Assembly: GCA_934216625.1 (NCBI GenBank)
Contig: CAKQCC010000044.1
Span: 1-6,447, forward strand
Length of the DNA: 6,447 nucleotides
From: an uncultured Lactobacillaceae bacterium
Lineage (GTDB): Bacteria > Bacillota > Bacilli > Lactobacillales > Lactobacillaceae
Reading direction: 5' to 3'
Shown: positions 1 through 6,097 of the stretch, piece after piece
Layout of the letters: each line of letters starts with the position of its first letter
How positions within the stretch are numbered: position 1 is the stretch's first letter
Program-made: the position numbers and the translations under genes
Notes under the pieces: generated by a model
What the model saw: the letters and a program-made list of their open reading frames with translations, nothing else
Told to the model about the DNA's origin: nothing
Database searches by the model: none

Positions 1-1314
1 GTTAAAGTGACTAGTGAAAATCATCAGTTCATCCTCTACGTTAATGACCGAAAAGTCGGCATCTTGAATACTCACGAAATTGAAGATCCGCACTCTGAAA
101 CTGGCTATGCAGAAGTTTTGGATCGTGATCAACCGGTTAACTGGTTGACTGCTAATCACAGAACTCCGTTAATTATGGCGGTTAACGGTCAAATTAACAA
201 CGAAAGTCATTCTGAAGCGGTACCGACAATTTCGGTTCGTCATCAGGCTTCTGCCGTAAGCCAGACCGTTCATTCCAACGTAAGTTCGAAGGCTCGGAAT
301 GTATCTTCAGCACCCCGATTAATTAGTGGTGCAGTACCGGCTCATCGAGTTAATTCTAAGGTAGTGATGAACAGCCAGGCTAATTCATCTGGTGGTCCGT
401 CAAGTAACGGTTCTAGTTTAAACCAATGGATGTCTCAATCACGGGTTTCCGTTGCTAGAGCTCACCGTGATCATTTCTCTACTTTGGAGTTACCGAATCG
501 CCACCCAATTCATCATCAGCATTTCGCACGACCGATTTACGATCAAAGTCAATTTAAGCCGTTGACCCCAAGCAGTTTATCAGCTCAGCGGAATCATTCT
601 GAAGGGTTAATTCCGAAAGCAAAAGCCAGTGCTCATTCGTCAGCTGTAGCTTCTGTAATACCCGAAGCACCGGGTATAATTTCAAACGCTTCGTCACTTC
701 AAACTTATTTTTCGGCTAAGTCCGTTCGGAGTCAAAGTCATCAAAAAGGTTATTTAGTTCAAAAATCATCTAAAGCGACTGATCAAGGTCATCGTTCTAA
801 TTCTGCAGCTGTGGCTTCGTCAGTTAATTCATTGTCGTTAAGTCATTTCGCTGATTCAACATCCGAACTAAATGAACTTCAGAGTCAGGTTAATCAATTC
901 GCCGATCGTCATTATCAAAGTGGCAGTCAAAATGCATCAGTTCCTCCGGTAATTCGTCGACGATTGAACTTGTCGCTTAATCGTTCAACCGATCAACCGT
1001 TAAAACGTCGACGCCCTACGTTACGAAAACGTTTATCTAAACGGATAAAATCTAGCCAGCGCCGTTCGAACTACCGTCGCCGCTTTTACACGAAATTATC
1101 ACGTCGGCACTTAATGATTCGGATCAAGCACAGGACCGCGGTTTATTCAAGTCGTCAAGTTCGTCGCCACAAGATTCGAATTGCTTCAGTTCGGCATGGT
1201 CGACGTTTGCGGGTCGTGAAATTGATTCGGCACGGTCACCAGTTTTGGTTTAAGCTGGCTCACGGCGGTTACGTGAAAGCACTTCGGAATAACGTTAAAA
1301 TAATTAAAAAATGA
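1..1314 (+). CDS. Surface protein with DUF5776-like basic C-terminus, 5'-partial
   Basis: This is the C-terminal part of a probably secreted, wall-associated protein. The frame is open from base 1 and no signal peptide or ribosome binding site is visible, so the GTG at 7 is unlikely to be the true start. Counting residues from that GTG, about 1-66 look like the end of a folded domain. Residues 67-310 form a low-complexity linker rich in Ser, Asn, Gln, His and Ala. From about 315 the chain becomes very Arg-rich, with runs such as KRRRP. Residues 360-435 (starting FYTKLSRR, ending YVKALRNNVKIIKK) match my memory of DUF5776, a domain found at the C-terminus of lactobacillar adhesins, though here Arg often replaces the usual Lys. 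There is no LPXTG motif, so non-covalent electrostatic attachment to the wall is inferred. The next gene has the same architecture and follows after 43 bp, suggesting paralogous neighbours. The lost N-terminus may carry BspA-like repeats, but this cannot be seen. Confidence 0.8.
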   Translation, partial: VKVTSENHQFILYVNDRKVGILNTHEIEDPHSETGYAEVLDRDQPVNWLTANHRTPLIMAVNGQINNESHSEAVPTISVRHQASAVSQTVHSNVSSKARNVSSAPRLISGAVPAHRVNSKVVMNSQANSSGGPSSNGSSLNQWMSQSRVSVARAHRDHFSTLELPNRHPIHHQHFARPIYDQSQFKPLTPSSLSAQRNHSEGLIPKAKASAHSSAVASVIPEAPGIISNASSLQTYFSAKSVRSQSHQKGYLVQKSSKATDQGHRSNSAAVASSVNSLSLSHFADSTSELNELQSQVNQFADRHYQSGSQNASVPPVIRRRLNLSLNRSTDQPLKRRRPTLRKRLSKRIKSSQRRSNYRRRFYTKLSRRHLMIRIKHRTAVYSSRQVRRHKIRIASVRHGRRLRVVKLIRHGHQFWFKLAHGGYVKALRNNVKIIKK

Positions 1315-1345
1315 TGTCTTAATCAAATGTTAAGCTGATTTCAAT

Positions 1346-1350
1346 GGAGA
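1346..1350 (+). promoter_or_regulatory. Ribosome binding site of the large surface protein
   Basis: GGAGA lies 7 bases before the ATG at 1358 and supports that start. The 43-bp gap after the preceding stop codon holds no convincing promoter and only weak AT-rich dyads (CTTAA/TTAAG at 1318-1334), so co-transcription with the upstream gene is likely. Confidence 0.7.
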
Positions 1351-1357
1351 TAATTGA

Positions 1358-4300
1358 ATGAATTATAACAAAAAAGAATTTGCGGAAATTAATAATAAGA
1401 AAATTCTCCATAAAGTCAAAAAGCAGTGGATCACGATTTCGGTGGCTTTATTAGGAATCCTCGGAATGGGTGGAGTAGTCACCCAAACTCACGTTAACGC
1501 TAATGCCACCCAAGCCGATGATCATTCTGCCCATTCGCCAACTTATCATAATCAGCCTTCGTTGATTCAAAAAGTTCACGGTCAGCTTTCAGCTCAATCA
1601 CCCGGTCAGATTTTAGGTCAAGCTCACAGAATGACTAATGATTTAATCCGGAAACAAATGATTAAAAACGGGTCTAGTCATGACCTTAGTCGTCATTCTG
1701 GGCAATTGAACCAATCCGTTAGTTCACATCGCTTAAATCTGCCGGTTACCAGGGATGCTCATCAACTTAATAATCAAAAACCGGTTCGAATTGGTGACGG
1801 TGCGGCTAATTTACTTCCTAATTCGGACGTAATTAAGTTGACCAACGAAGTTACCGGTAGTGACGTTCAAGTTAATCGACATCGCTTTAGTCATGATCAA
1901 CTGGGTAGTCAGCAGCAAATTGATTTAGGAAATCTCAATAGCCAGTATCACTTTGCAAGTGACCAGAGTGATAATTATTTAGTGACCGGCAGTACCCACA
2001 CGATTAATCTTTTACCCAACGATCCCGATTGGAAGAACCTGAGCTGGGGTGAAGCTAACGTCGAAATCAACGGAAATAACGATACGGTTTACGTTAACGG
2101 TGGTGGAACCGTTGGTAACGGGATTTCTGATTCAGACCTTAATCAGGACCAGAGCTTTTTCAATGACGTTACGAACGATAGTGGTCAATCGATTGGGGTA
2201 CTCCCGAACCATAATCACGACTGGAAACTCGTAATTCAGAACGCTACGGCGCCTTCCGATGCCGAAAACTTGTTTAATTCGTACCATTATAATGGTGAAC
2301 CGAACTTACCAGCCAGTGATTTTACGTCAATTGATTTATCCGGGTTAGAGATGCCGGTTAACGGGATGACCACCACTAGCAAGATGTTCTACAATGACCG
2401 CAATTTGACTTCGATTACTTTTGGACGTTCTTTTAATACTTCGGACGTTTCCGACATGAGTTCAATGTTTGATGGTGATAATCAGCTTCAAAGTCTTGAT
2501 CTGTCCAGTTTTAATGTTCAGGCCGTTTCCGATATGGACGCAATGTTCTGGGCTGACCATTCTTTAAAATCAATTACTTTTGGTTCTGATTTTGTGACGT
2601 CGAGTGCTAACCGGATGCATGATATGTTCGGTAGTGACCAGTCTTTAACTGAACTGGATTTATCGACGTTTAACACTCAAAATCAACCTGACGTTGGTAA
2701 CATGTTTCGGAGTGATCCGTCACTTGATAAAATTGTTTTAGGCCCGAACGCTAGTTTTAACGACACGGCGTTTGATGATAACGATGCTGAAGATAATTAT
2801 AGTGATGATGGGTTAGATGAATACAGTCCTTACGGCTGGATTGCGGTTCGTGACCCGCGTTACCCGAATGTTAACGTCGGCAAGCAAATTACCACTAATC
2901 AGCAGTTGCTGCCTAATAACGTGTGGAAACGAACTAACGAGATTATAAATTATATGTTTGGGAATACCAAAGTCGGTTCTGACGTTGGTTCCCGGATTAC
3001 TGACGTTTCGGACCAACTTCCCGGGATTCCGGCTGGTTACGCAGTGGATCCCCGAAATTATAATTTGCCGTTTTTGACTTCTAATCATCAATATTCGCGA
3101 AAGTGTACGAAAGGGGTCAACACGGTTCAGGTTGATTTAACCGGAATGGTCGGGACTGCCCGTTGGTATTTAACGCCGAACGCTAACGTTCCGTATGCGG
3201 AGTGGAAACGGAATTCGAGTCAGACCATGGTTGATTCATTACCGGCTAACGAATTATTAATTACTAACGATGGTCACAATAACGCCAGCTTACCCAGCGG
3301 AAACGGTTATGATAATTTGGCTGACGGGACCACCAGTGGAACTTTGTTGCATGAAATTGCTCAGCAAGCTGGTCAAGCAGTTAATATGCAACACCAGAAC
3401 CTGAACATTAATCTAAGTGATCTCGAAAATCGCGTTCGGCACCTAATTATCTATTCTGACGTTGCCGCACCGGTTAACGCGGCCGGCTTATTCAGTGGCT
3501 TTCACGTTTTGTCAGACTTTCAAGGATCTGATTTGGACACTAGTTCGACTAAGTGGTTTAGTGATTTGTTTGCGAATGATTGGAAACTAAGGGATTTGTC
3601 ATCGCTCAGTAACTGGTCAACCAAGAATGCCATAAATTTGTCGGGGATGTTTGCCAATAACCCTGGTCATTCAAATCAGATCACTAACCTCAACGCTTTG
3701 TCGGGATGGAACCAAAATTCAAGTCATTATTCTAAGCTGAATCAAATGTTTATGAATGATCAGCAATTGACTAACGTGGGTGCTTTAAAGAATTGGTTCA
3801 TTAATAAGAATAAATTATCCAATTTGAGTGATGCGTTTTCCGGTGATTCGAAATTAAAGGATCTCACTCCGCTAACGAATTGGGACGTCCGTTCGGTTAC
3901 CAATTTAAGTAATTTGTTTGCTTCGGATCCTCAAGTTAGCGATTGGTCCGGAATTTACCATAATTGGTATTTTAAGGGTGATCCCAAGGCAAACAACATG
4001 TTAAAGGGGACCGGATACGAAAAACATTCCCAAAATCACGATCCCGGATATCCATATTCCGATTCGGTTACGACTCCGTTCAGTCAACTCACGGCTCCGG
4101 ATCGACACTATTGGTCAACGAACGATGTTCCGGAACAACTGAATCATACTTGGCATTTTACCGAAGTTCCGGTTAAGCATTTACAATTACAGATCAAATT
4201 TTATTCAGACCACTGGACTTACCGTGCCGGTTCAGACGGCGCCAATTCTAACGATTGGAAATGGGAATATTTCGGTGGCTTTCCGGCTCAAGTGCCGATT

Positions 4301-5335
4301 TACAATGATACTAATAATGACGTAATGAGTGATCTGGAAAATTATTTGAAACTCCATTTCGATAATCTGCTGCCGACGGGTTACAAATTTGAACCTAACA
4401 CTAAAGCAATTTTGATTTTCAGTAGTAACCCGCACGCGAACGCGAGCGTCAAAGCTGTTGAATATGATTTCGACCATAGTCAGTTTAAGATGATTAATGG
4501 TCTTGACCGGAAGCGGTTTACGACTGGTTACCGAATCGGCAGTGGGCCGATTTTACTGCTGCTGTCTAGAACGCCGCGGATTTCAGCCAGTGCTCATCGG
4601 TCTGAACCACGACAGAAACCAGTACGTCCGAAATCCAGTTCTCACGGCCAAAATAAATCAGCAGTTTCGCAAATCGTTAAACCAACGAAATCTCAGTCAA
4701 GTTCGAGTTCAACATTTCGTTCAAATTATGGATTTAAAAATTCCAAAATTGCTCATCGTTCGACTGTCTCACGTCCGTTACCGTTTTCGCCGGTTCATTC
4801 TTCTAGGTCAGTTCTGAGCAGTCAGGCAAGTCAAATGACAACTTCAGCTAATGATACTCTGACTGATGATTCATCGGCTCAGTCTTTGACTAATTTTAGC
4901 CAGCTGGATTCGTTAGTTCGAGTTCAAGCTTTAGGTACCAAAAATAACTCGGGCTTATCGGCTGTAAATCGTTCACAACCGAATTCATCATCCAGTGTTC
5001 GAGTGACTAATCATCGTCAAATCCGTGAACCAGCAATTCGTTCGGTTCATCATCATCGAACTCAGCACCGAACGTTATTTAAGTCGAACCGAAATTACTA
5101 TACGGTGTTACCGCACCGGTTCCGGGGCTTGATTTACCTGAAACGGACCGTTGGTGAATATCGCCACCTTCATTATTCACGCCGTAGTCGGGTTAAGTAC
5201 CTGGTTCGTGGGAAACGGTTTCGGGTAATTGGAATTCGGCGACTTAATCGTGCTTACCGTTTTGAACTTACTAATCATCATTACGTAACGGCTCGGAAAA
5301 GCTATGTTCGGTTGCTAAAGGTTAGGAGGAAGTAA
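1358..5335 (+). CDS. BspA-type leucine-rich-repeat surface protein with DUF5776-like C-terminus
   Basis: This is a complete 1325-residue secreted adhesin-like protein. Residues 14-50 form a long signal region: a basic stretch containing HKVKKQW, a degenerate form of the KxYKxGKxW motif, then a hydrophobic core and likely cleavage near A48 or A50. Residues 51-320 are Ser/His/Asn/Gln-rich with no domain I recognise. Residues 322-464 hold BspA/DUF285-type repeats of 26-27 residues with MF-x-x-D-x-x-L signatures. Residues 465-495 are acidic, and 496-690 are unassigned. Residues 707-875 hold a second LRR block with Trp-containing repeats. Residues 939-1024 weakly resemble a MucBP-like beta domain (includes LLPTGYKFEP). 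Residues 1070-1246 are a Ser/Arg/Gln linker. Residues 1247-1325 are a strongly basic DUF5776-like domain beginning YYTVLPHRF. No LPXTG motif is present. I see only one cysteine (in SRKCTKG); the Cys of classical MFsGCssL repeats is usually Asp here. A role in adhesion or aggregation is inferred from family knowledge; the ligand is unknown. Confidence 0.88.
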   Translation: MNYNKKEFAEINNKKILHKVKKQWITISVALLGILGMGGVVTQTHVNANATQADDHSAHSPTYHNQPSLIQKVHGQLSAQSPGQILGQAHRMTNDLIRKQMIKNGSSHDLSRHSGQLNQSVSSHRLNLPVTRDAHQLNNQKPVRIGDGAANLLPNSDVIKLTNEVTGSDVQVNRHRFSHDQLGSQQQIDLGNLNSQYHFASDQSDNYLVTGSTHTINLLPNDPDWKNLSWGEANVEINGNNDTVYVNGGGTVGNGISDSDLNQDQSFFNDVTNDSGQSIGVLPNHNHDWKLVIQNATAPSDAENLFNSYHYNGEPNLPASDFTSIDLSGLEMPVNGMTTTSKMFYNDRNLTSITFGRSFNTSDVSDMSSMFDGDNQLQSLDLSSFNVQAVSDMDAMFWADHSLKSITFGSDFVTSSANRMHDMFGSDQSLTELDLSTFNTQNQPDVGNMFRSDPSLDKIVLGPNASFNDTAFDDNDAEDNYSDDGLDEYSPYGWIAVRDPRYPNVNVGKQITTNQQLLPNNVWKRTNEIINYMFGNTKVGSDVGSRITDVSDQLPGIPAGYAVDPRNYNLPFLTSNHQYSRKCTKGVNTVQVDLTGMVGTARWYLTPNANVPYAEWKRNSSQTMVDSLPANELLITNDGHNNASLPSGNGYDNLADGTTSGTLLHEIAQQAGQAVNMQHQNLNINLSDLENRVRHLIIYSDVAAPVNAAGLFSGFHVLSDFQGSDLDTSSTKWFSDLFANDWKLRDLSSLSNWSTKNAINLSGMFANNPGHSNQITNLNALSGWNQNSSHYSKLNQMFMNDQQLTNVGALKNWFINKNKLSNLSDAFSGDSKLKDLTPLTNWDVRSVTNLSNLFASDPQVSDWSGIYHNWYFKGDPKANNMLKGTGYEKHSQNHDPGYPYSDSVTTPFSQLTAPDRHYWSTNDVPEQLNHTWHFTEVPVKHLQLQIKFYSDHWTYRAGSDGANSNDWKWEYFGGFPAQVPIYNDTNNDVMSDLENYLKLHFDNLLPTGYKFEPNTKAILIFSSNPHANASVKAVEYDFDHSQFKMINGLDRKRFTTGYRIGSGPILLLLSRTPRISASAHRSEPRQKPVRPKSSSHGQNKSAVSQIVKPTKSQSSSSSTFRSNYGFKNSKIAHRSTVSRPLPFSPVHSSRSVLSSQASQMTTSANDTLTDDSSAQSLTNFSQLDSLVRVQALGTKNNSGLSAVNRSQPNSSSSVRVTNHRQIREPAIRSVHHHRTQHRTLFKSNRNYYTVLPHRFRGLIYLKRTVGEYRHLHYSRRSRVKYLVRGKRFRVIGIRRLNRAYRFELTNHHYVTARKSYVRLLKVRRK
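1397..1507 (+). other. Signal-peptide region, KxYKxGKxW-like variant
   Basis: This segment encodes residues 14-50 of the large surface protein. The basic part reads HKVKKQWITIS and keeps the second and third Lys and the Trp of KxYKxGKxW, but has His at the Tyr position and Lys at the Gly position. It is followed by a hydrophobic core (VALLGILGMGGVV) and a small-residue end (HVNANA). Such extended signals are known in lactic acid bacteria, often on large surface proteins and in some species linked to the accessory SecA2/SecY2 export route. Whether this organism has that route cannot be seen here. Confidence 0.6.
2321..2749 (+). repeat. LRR block 1 (BspA/DUF285 type), about five repeats
   Basis: The encoded repeats (residues 322-464) have the signatures MFYNDRNL, MFDGDNQL, MFWADHSL, MFGSDQSL and MFRSDPSL, spaced 26-27 residues apart. 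The strands between them alternate between an LDLS-x-F form (IDLSGL, LDLSSF, LDLSTF) and an ITFG-x-x-F form (ITFGRSF, ITFGSDF, then IVLGPN), giving a two-repeat supermodule of about 53 residues. The repeats are diverged at the DNA level and are not tandem copies in nucleotides. Confidence 0.8.
3476..3982 (+). repeat. LRR block 2, Trp-containing BspA-like repeats
   Basis: The encoded residues 707-875 contain five or six degenerate repeats marked by LFSGFHVL, LFANDWKL, MFANNPGH, MFMNDQQL, AFSGDSKL and LFASDPQV. They are separated by L-x-x-L-S/T-x-W elements such as LSSLSNW, LNALSGW, VGALKNW and LTPLTNW. The Trp-bearing element differs from the LDLS/ITFG elements of the first block, so the blocks are either of separate origin or diverged long ago. 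Confidence 0.7.
5096..5332 (+). other. DUF5776-like basic C-terminal domain
   Basis: This encodes residues 1247-1325 of the large surface protein. The pattern is YYT-x-x-P, a basic beta-rich body with GEYRHLHYSRRS and VRGKRFRV, then RFELTNHHYVTARKSYVRLL. It aligns by eye with the end of the upstream gene (1084-1311), where VRHGRRLRV and FKLAHGGYVKALRNNV occupy equivalent places. Arg dominates over Lys in both. Wall binding through charge is an inference. Confidence 0.65.
5324..5330 (+). promoter_or_regulatory. Strong Shine-Dalgarno for the 42-residue ORF
   Basis: AGGAGGA, a near-perfect anti-16S match, lies inside the last codons of the large surface-protein gene and ends 7 bases before the TTG at 5338. 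It serves no other start, so it is the main evidence that the small downstream frame is translated and coupled to the surface protein. Confidence 0.75.
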
Positions 5336-5337
5336 TT

Positions 5338-5466
5338 TTGTTCTTGATTGCAATGGCGTTTATTTTGCTGGGCTTAAAATTGCAATACGATTTAGCAAAA
5401 CATTTTAGTCGAAATTATACCCCGCGCGAAAAGAGATTCGTTAAGGAAGCGCGGCGATGGCGCTAA
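5338..5466 (+). CDS. Small single-pass membrane protein, 42 residues
   Basis: I do not recognise this protein. The frame starts at TTG, two bases after the stop of the large surface-protein gene, behind an AGGAGGA site at good spacing. The later in-frame TTG (5344) and ATG (5353) are poorly placed for that site. The product has a hydrophobic N-terminal segment (about residues 2-16, FLIAMAFILLGLKLQ) and a basic, probably helical tail containing NYTPREKRFVKEARRWR. This looks like a membrane-anchored small protein with a positively charged cytoplasmic tail. Position and spacing imply translational coupling with the adhesin gene. It could help surface export or membrane organisation, or be a conserved orphan; there is no direct evidence for a role. 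The open frame is short, so the call rests mainly on the ribosome binding site and the membrane-helix composition. Confidence 0.65.
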   Translation: MFLIAMAFILLGLKLQYDLAKHFSRNYTPREKRFVKEARRWR

Positions 5467-5470
5467 GACA

Positions 5471-5520
5471 TCGTTAAATGAAAAATTAACGTCGTTAAAC
5501 AGTCGTTATTTCTTTGTAAC
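5471..5520 (+). promoter_or_regulatory. CGTTAA repeat array, possible operator
   Basis: CGTTAA occurs at 5472-5477 and 5493-5498 on the + strand and inverted (TTAACG) at 5486-5491. The second and inverted copies form the 13-base palindrome TTAACGTCGTTAA (5486-5498). Related hexamers follow at exact 11-base steps: CGTTAA at 5493, CGTTAT at 5504 and TGTAAC at 5515, each separated by 5 bases. Such helical phasing is typical of OmpR-family response regulator sites; the WalR (YycF) consensus is TGTWAH-N5-TGTWAH. The array abuts a candidate promoter for a cell-wall lytic-type gene. The identity of any binding protein is inference. GTTAA-containing words are also common in the nearby coding sequence, which lowers the weight of this. 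Confidence 0.4.
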
Positions 5521-5542
5521 GGTTATGAAATTTTTTGATAAA
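5514..5542 (+). promoter_or_regulatory. Candidate promoter of the Apf-like gene
   Basis: TTGTAA at 5514-5519 and GATAAA at 5537-5542, separated by 17 bases, are the best-spaced pair in the intergenic region, each matching four of six consensus bases. Transcription would begin near 5549 and leave a leader of about 60 bases. TAATAT at 5550-5555 is a better -10 on its own but has no suitable -35. Confidence 0.4.
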
Positions 5543-5589
5543 ACTGGAGTAATATTGATCCGCTATCCTAATAATTGTCAAGGGAATTG

Positions 5590-5595
5590 AAAGGA
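5590..5595 (+). promoter_or_regulatory. Ribosome binding site of the Apf-like gene
   Basis: AAAGGA ends 12 bases before the TTG at 5608. The earlier in-frame TTG codons at 5575 and 5587 have no usable site at proper spacing, and starting there would put polar residues ahead of the basic start of the signal peptide. This decides for 5608. Confidence 0.55.
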
Positions 5596-5607
5596 TCGTG
5601 TTTAACT

Positions 5608-6084
5608 TTGAAGGTTAAGAAACTAGTTACTTCAGCTTTATTATCAGTTGCTTTGTTAAGTACTTCTGCGTCGGTGCCACAATTTCATAATGTTAACGCT
5701 AGTAGCGCAATTGTGACGGTTCGGAGTGCTCGTTTGAGTCATCATCAAGCTAAACGGCAGCGACAAGTTAAGATTATGTCTAAAGTTCGTCGGACTTTGC
5801 ATCATCACCATAGTAACTGGTTTCGAGACGGCTTGAGTCGACGCGAATTACGGGCTCGTGGCTGGATTGCTAGACACGAATCAGGAGATCATTGGGATAT
5901 TCTCAGCTACGGTGGTGTCTGTGTTGGGTACTTCCAATTGAATCCACATTATTTAGGTTATAAACACGGTCACGTTAATTTGAACCATAAACATCAAGTT
6001 AAAATTGCGGATGCTTACGCTAAGAGTCGCTACGGAAATTGGCGACATGCTAAACATTTTTGGCGAGCTCATCATTGGTACTAA
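5608..6084 (+). CDS. Secreted Apf-like / transglycosylase-fold protein, His-rich
   Basis: This is a probable secreted cell-wall-acting protein of 158 residues. The chosen TTG gives a classic signal peptide: MKVKK, a hydrophobic core (ALLSVALLST) and a likely cut after A31 (FHNVNA). Residues 32-72 form a basic, His-rich stretch. The C-terminal domain, about 73-158, resembles the lysozyme-like domain of aggregation-promoting factor (Apf) proteins of lactobacilli. It has WIARHESGD with E91 as the likely catalytic glutamate, GGVCVGYFQL at 102-111, ADAYAKSRYGNW and a terminal FWRAHHWY. In the family this fold is related to soluble lytic transglycosylases; some Apf proteins affect aggregation or cell shape, and enzyme activity is not always shown. 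The domain lies at the extreme C-terminus, as expected, but there is no LysM or long linker, so the protein is short for the family. The mature chain has 17 His in about 127 residues and far more Arg/Lys (23) than Asp/Glu (6). A 67-residue membrane protein follows after 13 bp. Confidence 0.8.
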   Translation: MKVKKLVTSALLSVALLSTSASVPQFHNVNASSAIVTVRSARLSHHQAKRQRQVKIMSKVRRTLHHHHSNWFRDGLSRRELRARGWIARHESGDHWDILSYGGVCVGYFQLNPHYLGYKHGHVNLNHKHQVKIADAYAKSRYGNWRHAKHFWRAHHWY

Positions 6085-6087
6085 ATC

Positions 6088-6092
6088 GGGAG
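6088..6092 (+). promoter_or_regulatory. Ribosome binding site of the 67-residue membrane protein
   Basis: GGGAG ends 5 bases before the ATG at 6098, within the 13-bp gap after the Apf-like gene. It favours 6098 over the long upstream extension of the frame, which would overlap the Apf-like gene. Confidence 0.6.
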
Positions 6093-6097
6093 CAAAA

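Noticed and set aside
130..147. Near-perfect 18-base palindrome around GTTAAC
   Set aside because: It lies in coding sequence for DQPVNWL; GTTAAC is a frequent Val-Asn codon pair throughout the window, so chance explains it.
2813..3091. Reverse-strand open frame of 92 codons
   Set aside because: It lies wholly inside the large surface-protein gene, has no convincing ribosome binding site and no recognisable domain; it is a shadow of the + strand codon use.
624..4597. 13-base identity AGCCAGTGCTCAT in the linkers of both large genes (624-636 and 4585-4597)
   Set aside because: One shared 13-mer is close to chance expectation in a window of this size and does not by itself show recent duplication or recombination.
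4497..4817. 106-codon + strand frame overlapping the large gene
   Set aside because: It overlaps the Ser/Arg linker of the large protein in another frame, with no domain signature and no isolated start signal.
5487..5515. Weak hairpin TAACG/CGTTA followed by TTTCTTT as a terminator after the 42-residue gene
   Set aside because: The stem is only 5 bp with a 12-base loop and an interrupted T-tract; the same bases are better explained as the CGTTAA repeat array, although weak termination is not excluded.
5525..5590. A 21-codon frame in the leader of the Apf-like gene, ending at the ribosome binding site
   Set aside because: It has no Shine-Dalgarno, and its ATG lies upstream of the likely transcription start, so it is probably not transcribed as a leader peptide.
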